Shown piece after piece: positions 1 through 8,624 of a stretch of 64,000 bases of DNA. Each line of letters opens with the position of its first letter. Positions within the stretch are counted from its first letter, which is position 1. The notes under the pieces are model-generated. The model ran no database searches. It was not told the DNA's origin and worked only from the letters and a program-made list of their open reading frames with translations. The stretch comes from Streptomyces griseoruber (GTDB lineage: Bacteria > Actinomycetota > Actinomycetes > Streptomycetales > Streptomycetaceae), in assembly GCF_001514205.1 (NCBI RefSeq), contig NZ_KQ948763.1, forward strand, positions 526,727-590,726, read 5' to 3'. The position numbers and the translations under genes are program-made.

Positions 1-706
1 CTCCGCCGGCGATGAGCTGGGTCCTCGTCGGCGGTGCCTCGCCGGTGGGCCGGGCCGCCGACCCCATGACGACCATGTTCTTCGCCTGGTCCTCGGCCGG
101 ATCGGCCTGCTCCAGCGTGTTGATGGCCTCGCGCAGCGCGGTGCGCAGCTTCTCCAGCTCGGTGCGGGTCTGCACGCTCTCCACGGTCTGCCCCGGATCG
201 GCCGCGTCGGCCAGCCGGCTGATGCGGCGGCTGGTGTCCTCCACCGACTTCTGGAGCGCGGCGAGCTCCTGTGTCGCCTCGGGGTCGGCGCTCTCGCTCG
301 CGATCCGTGTGGCGTAGGAGACGAACTCCTTGGCCACCTGGTCGGAGAGCCGCTGGGCGCGCTCCGGGGTGTCGGCCGTGCCGGAGATCTTGATGATGTT
401 CCCGTCGGTGGCCTTGGCGCTGACCTGCTCCTTCAGGTCGGCGCCGCTCACCCCGGTCCAGCCGAGCGTGGCGGCCGCGCGGTCGACCACCACCGAACTG
501 GTGGCCACCTCCGTCTGCGTCAGCAGCTCGCGCTCCTCCCACGTTCCCGGCAGCAGCACCGATGCCGAGGTCGTGTAGCGCGGCGGAAACAGCAAGGAGG
601 TGCCGTAGCCGGCGAGCGCACCCACCAGGGCGAGGAGGGTGAGCAGTCGCCGGCGCCGACGGATGATCCGCCCGATCGTGACCAGGCGTATGGTGTCATC
701 GCTCAA
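1..706 (-). CDS. Wzz-like chain-length determinant, partial (N-terminal part)
   Basis: This is the N-terminal 235 residues of a polysaccharide co-polymerase of the Wzz type; the gene leaves the window at base 1. Residues about 12-37 form a basic stretch followed by a membrane helix (LLTLLALVGALAGYGTSLLF). The following extracytoplasmic part has the usual PRYTTSASVLL start and a long helical, probably coiled-coil segment at about 120-190. Such proteins sit in the inner membrane and set exopolysaccharide chain length. I chose the TTG at 706 because GGGGAAGG lies 8 bases upstream and no ATG or GTG occurs in frame nearby. The start overlaps the end of the upstream glycosyltransferase gene by 11 bases, so translation is probably coupled. 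It is the last visible gene of a minus-strand exopolysaccharide operon. Confidence 0.8.
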   Translation of the reverse strand, partial: MSDDTIRLVTIGRIIRRRRRLLTLLALVGALAGYGTSLLFPPRYTTSASVLLPGTWEERELLTQTEVATSSVVVDRAAATLGWTGVSGADLKEQVSAKATDGNIIKISGTADTPERAQRLSDQVAKEFVSYATRIASESADPEATQELAALQKSVEDTSRRISRLADAADPGQTVESVQTRTELEKLRTALREAINTLEQADPAEDQAKNMVVMGSAARPTGEAPPTRTQLIAGG

Positions 707-1956
707 AGGTGCGGCCTTCCCCTGCCCGGTCCGGGTCGCGCGCCGGCACCCGAGCGTGGTCACGGCAGGCGGCGGCGTAGGCGGCGAGCAGTGAGCGCTG
801 GGAGTTGCGCCAGGACAGCGGTCCGCTGATCCGCTCCTGGCCGATCTTGCCCATCAGGGCCCGCTTCTCCGGATCGTCCAGCAGCTGCGCGATGAGCCCG
901 GCGAACTCGGTCTCGTCGTTGGCGGACGCGTAGACGGCGGCGTCACCGGCGGAGACCCGCGCCTCCCGGAGGTCGAACGAGACGAGTGGCCGCCCCATCA
1001 CCATGTACTCCAGGACCTTGTTCATGGTCGACACGTCGTTGAGCGGATTGTGCGGGTCGGGGGAGAGGCACACGTCCGCGGTGGACAGGTAGCGCACCAG
1101 GTCGGCGTCCGGGATGCGCCCGGTGAACTGCACCTGTTCCGAGAGCCCGAGCCGCCGGGACAGTTCCACCATCGCGTCGAAGGTGTCCCCGGCGCCGACG
1201 AACACCGCGTGCCAGTCGGTCCGCCCCAGTTCGTCGCGCAGCTTGGCCAGGGCCCGCAAGGCGTAGTCGACGCCGTCCTGCGGGCCCATGACGCCGAGGT
1301 AGCACAGCAGATGGGGCTTGCCGCGCTTCAGTTCCGGCTCGGGCGGTACGGGGTGGAAGCGGTCGATGTCGGGTGCGCTGCGCACCACGAAGACGTCCTC
1401 CGGCCGACGGCCGCCACGGCGCACCGCCACGTCCCGGTAGCTCTCGTTGGTGGCGAGCACGACGTCCGCGGCCCGGTAGGTCATCCGTTCCAGCGCGCAC
1501 ACGGCGCGGTAGAGCAGGTCCTGGCCGCGGTCGAACCGGGAGAGGTACAGCTCGGGCACCAGGTCGTGCTGGTCGAAGACGAACCGCGCGCCGCGCCGCT
1601 TCAGCCACAGGGCCGGCAGGAACAGCAGGTCGGGCGGGTTGCAGGCGTGCACCACATCGACCGGGCCGACCTTCCGGGCCAGCCGGACCGTGTGCCACAG
1701 CGCCGATCCGTACTCCCGCAGATATCCGGCCGGTCCTCCGGTGGCGGCGCGCAACGGGTAGCGGTGGATCCGCACCCCGTCGATCTCCGCCTCCGGCTCC
1801 GTGTCCCGCTTGCTCCCCCGAGGACAGATGACGTGCACCGTCCAGCCCGCGTCGCGCAGCGTGGTGCACTCCTGCCACACCCGCCGGTCGAAGGGCACCG
1901 ACAGGTTCTCCACCAGGATCAGCGCGCGCCGGCCCGGCCGGTCGCCGCTGTTCGTT

Positions 1957-1967
<11 letters not shown>
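696..1967 (-). CDS. GT4-family glycosyltransferase
   Basis: This is a 423-residue cytoplasmic glycosyltransferase of the GT-B fold, family 4, expected to add a sugar to a lipid-linked exopolysaccharide repeat unit. The N-terminal half has the acceptor-side signature LILVENLSVPFDRRVWQE; the C-terminal half has a nucleotide-sugar-binding stretch with a conserved glutamate in NKVLEYMVMGRPLVS. No ATG or GTG is available in frame near the expected start. The TTG at 1967 gives the usual family length and overlaps the preceding dehydrogenase gene by 11 bases, the same arrangement as at the next junction. An upstream in-frame ATG at 2051 would place over 80 bases inside the previous gene and adds low-complexity, unlikely sequence. 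The donor sugar cannot be read from the sequence. Confidence 0.85.
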
Positions 1968-3276
<1,309 letters not shown>

Positions 3277-3349
3277 GACTCGTTCCTCCCCCCGGGCAGG
3301 CACTCCCGGCCTGCGGTCGGCACGCCGGCCGGACGACTGTTTGCGCACA

Positions 3350-4909
3350 TCAGTAGGCCCCCTGCCCGTAGAGCACCGCACGCAGCGTCTTCCACAAGAT
3401 CACTGTGTCCAGGGCGAGCGACCAGTCCTCCACGTACCGCAGGTCCAGCCGCACCGCCTCCTCCCACGACAGGTCACTGCGTCCGCTGATCTGCCACAGG
3501 CCGGTGAGCCCGGGCTTGACCAGCAGCCGCCGCCGGATGTCCGGGCCGTACGCGGCGGACTCCTCCGGCAGCGGAGGCCGCGGACCGACGAGCGACATCG
3601 AGCCGGTGAGCACGTTGAACAGCTGCGGGAGCTCGTCGATCGAGTACCGGCGCAGCACCGCTCCCACCCGGGTCACCCGCGGATCCCGGCGGAGCTTGAA
3701 CAGCGGGCCGGCGCCCTCGTTGAGGTCGGCCAGCTCGGCGCGTGCCCCGTCGGCCCCGGCGACCATGGTGCGGAACTTGAGGATGGTGAACTCGCGGCCG
3801 TCCTTGCCGACCCTGCGCTGGCGGTAGAACGCCCCACCCCGGCTGTCCAGCACCACGAGCAGCCCGACGCACACCATCAGCGGCGCGAACAGCAGCAGCA
3901 GGATCGCCGCGCCCATCCGGTCGACGACCATCTTCACGGCCCGGCGGCCCCCGGTGAAGGTCGGCATGCTGACCCGCAGCAGCGGTATCCCGAGCACCGC
4001 GTCGACGTGCAGCCGCGGGCCGGCCACCTCCATCAGCACGGGGGCCACGACCATCTCGGCGTCGGTGCCTTCGAGGTTCCAGGCCAGCCGTTGCAGCCGC
4101 TCCGGTGACCAGTGCGGGTCCGGTGTGACCGCGACGACACGGTAGCCGTCGCCGTGGACGTGCTTGGCGACGTCCGCCAGCCGGCCGACGACCGGCACTC
4201 CGTCCAGCAGGTCACCGTCGAGCCCGGGACCGTCCGTCGTGCACACCGCGTCCACCCGCCAGCCGAGGTGCGGGAACTTGCGGGTGCGGGTGATCAGGTC
4301 GTGCACGGTGTCCGGGCTCCCGGCGGCGAGCACCGGTCGCAGACACTCTCCGTCCTTGCGCTGCTTGTGCAGCGAGAGCCGCAGCAGGTACCGCACGGTC
4401 ATGGTGACGACCGCGATCGTGGGGATCGCGACGAAGATCCAGAGTTTGATGTTGCGTGAGGTGAGGGCGATCCCGCCGAGCGCCAGGACGACGGTCGCCG
4501 CGAACAGCGAGCGCCCGAGCCGGCGGAACTCCTCGGCGCCCTGGCCGAGCACGGCCGGCGCCCACGAACGGCTCACCGCGAGCGAGCCCAGCACCAGCAG
4601 CTCCGTGCCGAAGGCGAGAATCCCCCATTTCTCATGCCAGTTGGCCGCGTCTCGGGCCCCGAAGAAGTTGCCGATCGCGGCCACCACACAGGCGGTGGCC
4701 ACGGTGTCGCTGGTGATCACGGTACGGCGGTACCGCTGTTCCCAGTCGATCGCGGGCTGGCTGATTGCCCCGTTCGCCAGACGCCCGCGTGCAGACGTGA
4801 ACGGGCTGACAAGTCCCCCTTGCCGCACAGAACCCCCCAGGTCCCCAGTGGTTCGACGTGTTCGTCCAACACTGTTGCTCCCCCCGGGAGGCGCTCCCGC
4901 CCCCCGCAC
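3350..4909 (-). CDS. Polyprenyl glycosylphosphotransferase (exopolysaccharide priming enzyme)
   Basis: This 519-residue membrane protein starts exopolysaccharide synthesis by moving a sugar-1-phosphate onto undecaprenyl phosphate. Four N-terminal membrane helices (about 64-155) are followed by a CoA-binding-like domain with the RPVLAAGS nucleotide loop, another helix near 325-348, and the C-terminal bacterial sugar transferase domain. That domain shows FYRQRRVGKDGREF, ILKFRTM, SIDELPQLFNVL, SLVGPRPPLP and KPGLTGLWQ, all canonical. I chose the GTG at 4909 because GGAGG lies 8 bases upstream. An internal GTG at 4828 with a G-tract before it is an alternative that would remove 27 low-complexity residues. 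It is the first gene of the visible operon, so the promoter should be in 4910-5618. Confidence 0.9.
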   Translation of the reverse strand: MRGAGAPPGGSNSVGRTRRTTGDLGGSVRQGGLVSPFTSARGRLANGAISQPAIDWEQRYRRTVITSDTVATACVVAAIGNFFGARDAANWHEKWGILAFGTELLVLGSLAVSRSWAPAVLGQGAEEFRRLGRSLFAATVVLALGGIALTSRNIKLWIFVAIPTIAVVTMTVRYLLRLSLHKQRKDGECLRPVLAAGSPDTVHDLITRTRKFPHLGWRVDAVCTTDGPGLDGDLLDGVPVVGRLADVAKHVHGDGYRVVAVTPDPHWSPERLQRLAWNLEGTDAEMVVAPVLMEVAGPRLHVDAVLGIPLLRVSMPTFTGGRRAVKMVVDRMGAAILLLLFAPLMVCVGLLVVLDSRGGAFYRQRRVGKDGREFTILKFRTMVAGADGARAELADLNEGAGPLFKLRRDPRVTRVGAVLRRYSIDELPQLFNVLTGSMSLVGPRPPLPEESAAYGPDIRRRLLVKPGLTGLWQISGRSDLSWEEAVRLDLRYVEDWSLALDTVILWKTLRAVLYGQGAY

Positions 4910-5417
4910 TGTTCTCCCCTCCGGGGCCCCCGCCCCCGCGCCGTGCCGTCGCTCCCCGCGAGAGGCCCCCGCCTCCCGCGCATGGCATCGCGGCTGTCTC
5001 AGAGCTGTTTGAACTCACCTCGGTGGCAGTGGACTCGCAGGTCCCGCCGAACGCTCGAGGTGTGCGGAACCCGTCGGAACCCCGGATGCTCCCCGCATCC
5101 CAAGTCCCTTGCCGGGCTCACGAATTGATCATCCCCACGCCTGGCGCCGGGGACGCGACTGCTGGTTTTCCGTAGCGCAGGACCTATAGATCATTAATGG
5201 TCGCCTCGTCTCCGAACAGCTGAAGCACGGTCAATCTAGACCATCAGACCCGGTATGAAGAGAGGATGTGTGTATTTTGTGCTCAACCTTTGAGACTTGA
5301 TCGCTTTAGGGTTACCGAGGCATGGCCGAGCGCTGCCGGGCCGGTCACCGGGGGTGGCGGTCGGTTCCGGGGTGATCACTCAGAGTTGATCATGCCCCGC
5401 GAAGATCATGTATAAAT

Positions 5418-5443
5418 ATGGGCAAATCGCCCATGTCGGGCGA
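5418..5443. promoter_or_regulatory. Two overlapping perfect palindromes (ATGGGC-N5-GCCCAT and TCGCCC-N5-GGGCGA)
   Basis: Bases 5418-5434 read ATGGGC, five bases, GCCCAT. Bases 5427-5443 read TCGCCC, five bases, GGGCGA. The two share their middle arm, so the arms alternate at 9-base spacing. They directly follow the AT-rich TATAAAT at 5411-5417. This could be a two-site operator or two mutually exclusive hairpins. The protein that binds it is unknown. Confidence 0.45.
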
Positions 5444-5551
5444 TCGTGCAGGGGTGGTCACCCCCTCGGTGCGGATCCGGCATCTGGCCGAAGTTCATTC
5501 CGTGACGGGGGCGCGTTCGCGCGGGACGGGGTGCCGCGGAGCTTGATCGGG

Positions 5552-5602
5552 CATTGTTTGCCAGTGCTCTCAGTACGCAGCTGTACATCATTGGCAATAA
5601 TG
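5552..5602 (+). promoter_or_regulatory. Imperfect inverted repeat flanking the sodF core promoter
   Basis: CATTGTTTGCCA at 5552-5563 is matched by TGGCAATAATG at 5592-5602 in inverted orientation, with one base missing. The repeats bracket the likely promoter and the second ends just before the ribosome site GGAGG (5605-5609). In S. coelicolor sodF is repressed by Nur with nickel; whether these arms are a Nur site was not tested, and the spacing differs from the compact Nur box as I know it. Confidence 0.4.
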
Positions 5603-5618
5603 TCGGAGGACGTCGGAC

Positions 5619-6196
5619 ATGGCGATCTACACCCTCCCGGAGCTCCCCTGCGACTACGCGGCACTCGCCCCGGTCGTCAGCAGCCCCGAGATCATCGAGC
5701 TGCACCACGACAAGCACCACGCGGCGTACGTGAAGGGCGCGAACGACACGCTGGAGCAGCTCGCCGAGGCGCGGGACGGCACAGCATCTACTGGCACGAC
5801 ATGACCGGCGACGGCGGCGGCGAGCCCCTGGCGGCGGACGGTGTGGGCGAACTGGCGGACGCCATCGCCGAGTCCTTCGGCTCCTTCGCGGGCTTCAGGG
5901 CCCAGCTGACGAAGGCGTCGGCCACCACCCAGGGCTCCGGCTGGGGCGTCCTCGCCTACGAGCCGCTGGCCGGTCACCCCATCGTCGAGCAGGTCTACGA
6001 CCACCAGGGCGACGTCGGCCAGGGCTCCACCCCGATCCTGGTCTTCGACGCCTGGGAGCACGCCTTCTATCTGCCGTACAAGAACCAGAAGGTCGACTTC
6101 ATCGACGCGATGTGGGCCGTCGTCAACTGGCAGGACGTGGCCCGGCGTTACGCCGCCGCCAAGGAGCGCGGCGACAGCCTGCTGCTGGCGCCGTGA
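5619..6196 (+). pseudogene. sodF: Iron superoxide dismutase, broken by an internal deletion with frameshift
   Basis: The gene starts correctly with GGAGG 9 bases before the ATG and encodes [10 protein letters not shown] and the first metal ligand region [12 protein letters not shown]. After codon 52 (EARD) the frame is lost and stops at 5804. Coding resumes in another frame from [15 protein letters not shown] to the normal end [11 protein letters not shown], and keeps the DAWEHAFY aspartate and histidine ligands. Compared with the usual Streptomyces SodF sequence, about 22 residues (roughly 64 bases net) are missing between EARD and HSIYW. That stretch carries the second histidine ligand in the AFHLSGH region. 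Even with frame correction the enzyme would lack a metal ligand, so it should be dead. An assembly artefact cannot be excluded. Confidence 0.85.
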
Positions 6197-6334
6197 CCGC
6201 GGGGCGGCCGCAGACGTCCTGCTCGTGATCGTCTTCTCACCCTTCACCGGCAGGCAGCACATGGGATGAGGACAGGACAGACCCACGGCAGGAGAGGACA
6301 GGAACTGTCCTCGTTCCCCGCTAACTTGCCCACC

Positions 6335-7444
6335 ATGACGAACAAGACGTCCGCGCCCGGCCCCGTGCTCCGCGCCCGCGCCCTCAACCGCGCGACCCTC
6401 GACCGGCAGTTCCTCCTGCGGCCCGCCGCGCTGCCGGTGAAGGCGGCCGTGGAGCACCTGCTGGGTCTCCAGGCGCAGAACGTCAGGCCGCCGTACCACG
6501 CCCTCGCCGCCCGGCTGGAAGGCTTCGCGCCCGAGCAGCTGTCGGCGCTGATGGGGGACCGTGAGGTGGTCCGGATCGTCACCCTGCGCTCGACCATCCA
6601 CACCCACACCGCCGACGACTGTCTCACCCTGCGGCCGTTCGTCCAGCCCGCCCGGGACCGTGAGCTGACGCATTTCCGCAGCGGGCTCGCCGGCGTCGAC
6701 CTCGACCGGCTCGCCGCCCTCGCCCGTGACCTCGTCGAGGCCGAGCCGCGCACCATGAAGCAGCTCCGCGAGGCCCTCTCCGCCGAGTGGCCGGGCGCCG
6801 ACCCGCAGTCCCTGGCCGTCGCCGCCCGCTGCCGGCTGCCCCTCGTCCAGGTCACCCCGCGCGGACTGTGGGGGAGGAGCGGACAGGTCGCCCTCACCAC
6901 CGCCGAGCACTGGCTCGGCCGGCCCACGGGGACGGCGCCCGCCCCGGAGACCGTCGTCCGGCGCTATCTCGCCGCCTTCGGCCCCGCCTCCGTCAAGGAC
7001 ATGCAGACCTGGGCCGGACTCACCCGGCTGCGCCCGGCCTTCGAACGCCTGCGGCCCGCGCTCCTCACCTTCCGGGACGAGCACGGCACCGAACTCTTCG
7101 ACCTCCCGGACGCCCCGCGCCCCGACCCGGACACCCCGGCCCCGCCGCGCTTCCTTCCCGAGTTCGACAACCTGCTGCTGTCGCACGCCGACCGCAGCCG
7201 GGTGGTCCCGCCCGCCCTGCACGGCCGCGCCTGGCAGGGCAACCAGGCCTTCCGCACCCTCCTGGTCGACGGCTTCCTCGCGGGCCTGTGGAAACAGGAG
7301 GAGGACGCTCTCGTCGTCGAGCCGTTCGGCCGGTTCACCGAGGACCAGCGGGCGGCGGTGACCGCGGAGGCGGAGCGGATGCTGCGGGTGCTGCACCCGG
7401 GGACGCCGTACGACATCCGGTTCGGGACCGTCGTGCCCCGGTAG
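6335..7444 (+). CDS. AlkZ/YcaQ-like winged-helix DNA glycosylase
   Basis: This 369-residue protein belongs to the HTH_42 family, which includes AlkZ (unhooks azinomycin crosslinks) and E. coli YcaQ. The N-terminal part carries LLGLQAQN, the Gln-x-Gln arrangement of the AlkZ branch rather than Gln-x-Asp of YcaQ. TLRSTIHTHTADD and the C-terminal FLPEFDNLLLSHADRSRVV are further family marks. The expected role is removing bulky alkylated bases or unhooking interstrand crosslinks. I placed the start at the ATG at 6335, where family similarity begins. An in-frame ATG at 6266 would add 23 residues without similarity; neither start has a strong ribosome site. It stands alone downstream of the broken sodF. 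Confidence 0.8.
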   Translation: MTNKTSAPGPVLRARALNRATLDRQFLLRPAALPVKAAVEHLLGLQAQNVRPPYHALAARLEGFAPEQLSALMGDREVVRIVTLRSTIHTHTADDCLTLRPFVQPARDRELTHFRSGLAGVDLDRLAALARDLVEAEPRTMKQLREALSAEWPGADPQSLAVAARCRLPLVQVTPRGLWGRSGQVALTTAEHWLGRPTGTAPAPETVVRRYLAAFGPASVKDMQTWAGLTRLRPAFERLRPALLTFRDEHGTELFDLPDAPRPDPDTPAPPRFLPEFDNLLLSHADRSRVVPPALHGRAWQGNQAFRTLLVDGFLAGLWKQEEDALVVEPFGRFTEDQRAAVTAEAERMLRVLHPGTPYDIRFGTVVPR

Positions 7445-7486
7445 CCCCCGCGGATGGCCCCCGCGCAGGAGGTCAGGGCATGGAAA

Positions 7487-7527
7487 GGGGGCGCTGCGGG
7501 CCGCTCGTGGAGGCTCGCAGCGCCCCC
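7487..7527. terminator. Bidirectional terminator hairpin between convergent genes
   Basis: GGGGGCGCTGCG at 7487-7498 pairs perfectly with CGCAGCGCCCCC at 7516-7527 around a 17-base loop. It lies between the convergent glycosylase and trypsin genes and can serve both. Confidence 0.8.
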
Positions 7528-7588
7528 TGGTCGTTCACCTGAGGGGTGCTCAGGACTTCTTGCGGGTCACTCGTTCCCTACTCGTTCC

Positions 7589-8380
7589 TTACGAGTTGAC
7601 CTGCGCGGTGACGAGGTCGGAGAAGGTGGTCAGCCGGGTGTACACACCCGGGTAACCGGCCTCCGCGCAGCCCTCGCCCCATGAAGTGATCCCTGCCAGG
7701 ACGCCCCCGATGAGCAGGGGACCGCCGCTGTCGCCCTGGCAGGTGTCTACGCCGCCGGATGTGTATCCGGCGCAAACCATGTCGGTCGCGACGAAGTCGG
7801 AACCGTAGGAGGAGCGGCAGCTCGAGTCGGACACGATCGGGACGGTCGCGGTCCGGAGCTGGTTGGAGGAGCTGCCGTTCTCCGAGGTGGTGCCCCAGCC
7901 GAGGACGCGGGCCGTGGTGCCGGCCGCGTACACGCTGGTCTGGGAGGAGGAGACGTACGACGCCGGGGTGTACGACATCGAGGTCGCCAGGGTCAGGACG
8001 GCCACGTCGTCGCCGTTGGTGGCGTCCGTGTAGTCCGGGTTGATCCAGATCTTGCTCACCCGGCTGACCGTGCCGTTGGTGCCGTTCAGGTAGGTGCGGC
8101 CGCCGACGACCCGCACGCTGCTGGTCGTCTCGCCGACCATACAGTGGGCCGCCGTGACCACCTTGGTCGCCGAGACGAGGGTGCCGCCGCAGAACTGGTT
8201 CTGCGAGGCGTCCGTGATCTGCATCATGAACGGGTACGAGGTCGTGGTGGTGGTCGTGCCGCCGACGATCGGCTGCGGCGCTGCGACAGCGGTGGGGGCG
8301 CTGAGCAGAGCCGTCGCCGCCGCGGCGGCGGTGGCCGCGACGACAGCCGCGGCCTTCTTGGCACGGTTGAGCGCGAACAT
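7589..8380 (-). CDS. Secreted trypsin-like serine protease
   Basis: This 263-residue S1 protease is made as a pre-pro-protein. Lys8-Lys9 and an alanine-rich helix form the signal peptide, cut about residue 34, and a short APQP propeptide precedes the mature start IVGG at residue 38. The triad is complete: His79 in VVTAAHC, Asp125 in NGDDVAVL and the serine in GDSGGP. The aspartate six residues before that serine (DTCQGDS) sets trypsin specificity for Arg and Lys. A run of six threonines follows IVGG. I chose the ATG at 8380 because GAGGAGA lies 5 bases upstream; a longer frame to 8491 is low-complexity. It has its own promoter region and ends at the hairpin at 7487-7527. Confidence 0.93.
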   Translation of the reverse strand: MFALNRAKKAAAVVAATAAAAATALLSAPTAVAAPQPIVGGTTTTTTSYPFMMQITDASQNQFCGGTLVSATKVVTAAHCMVGETTSSVRVVGGRTYLNGTNGTVSRVSKIWINPDYTDATNGDDVAVLTLATSMSYTPASYVSSSQTSVYAAGTTARVLGWGTTSENGSSSNQLRTATVPIVSDSSCRSSYGSDFVATDMVCAGYTSGGVDTCQGDSGGPLLIGGVLAGITSWGEGCAEAGYPGVYTRLTTFSDLVTAQVNS

Positions 8381-8496
8381 GCGTCTCCTCGTGGGGATTT
8401 GCCGGTGGGGGATCGCGCGGGTGGGTGTGGGGGGTAGGTCGTGCACGGGGGTCGCGGGACCGACCCCCGTGTGCCCGGGCGAGCGGCACATCCCAA

Positions 8497-8545
8497 ACGC
8501 TAGGGGCCGCAGCAGCCTCCTCCCAATGAGGGAACCCCCTAGGGG
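8497..8545 (-). promoter_or_regulatory. Probable trypsin promoter with upstream CCCCTAGGGG palindrome
   Basis: Read on the minus strand, TTGGGA (8526-8521) and TAGCGT (8502-8497) form a -35/-10 pair with an 18-base spacer. The perfect palindrome CCCCTAGGGG (8545-8536) lies just upstream of the -35, and CTAGGGG recurs at 8500-8506. The position suits an activator. The LuxR regulator encoded next upstream is a candidate, by proximity only. Confidence 0.5.
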
Positions 8546-8624
8546 CGTCGGGGCAGGGAAAACCCTCGGTCGGCCCGCGGGCGCCCCTCGTCAACCCGCG
8601 TACGGCAGTTAACCCCCGTGTGGC

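Larger units (their letters stand above)
4910..5618. other. 709-base intergenic region between the divergent EPS operon and sodF
   Basis: No convincing gene was found. The stretch from about 5165 to 5320 and the patch at 5400-5425 are clearly richer in A and T than their surroundings and should hold the divergent promoters. An ATGGTC...GACCAT inverted repeat (about 5198 to 5246), two TGATCA palindromes near 5375 and 5391, and the structures listed separately at 5418-5443 and 5552-5602 stand out. Open frames crossing it lack codon bias and are shadows. Confidence 0.6.

Noticed and set aside
5619..5804. A genuine 61-residue small protein
   Set aside because: It is the beginning of SodF, and the rest of the gene follows in another frame.
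5654..7396. A 580-codon open frame on the minus strand opposite sodF and the AlkZ-like gene
   Set aside because: Low-complexity, Gly/Arg/Glu-rich sequence typical of antisense frames in high-GC DNA; the plus-strand genes have clear domains.
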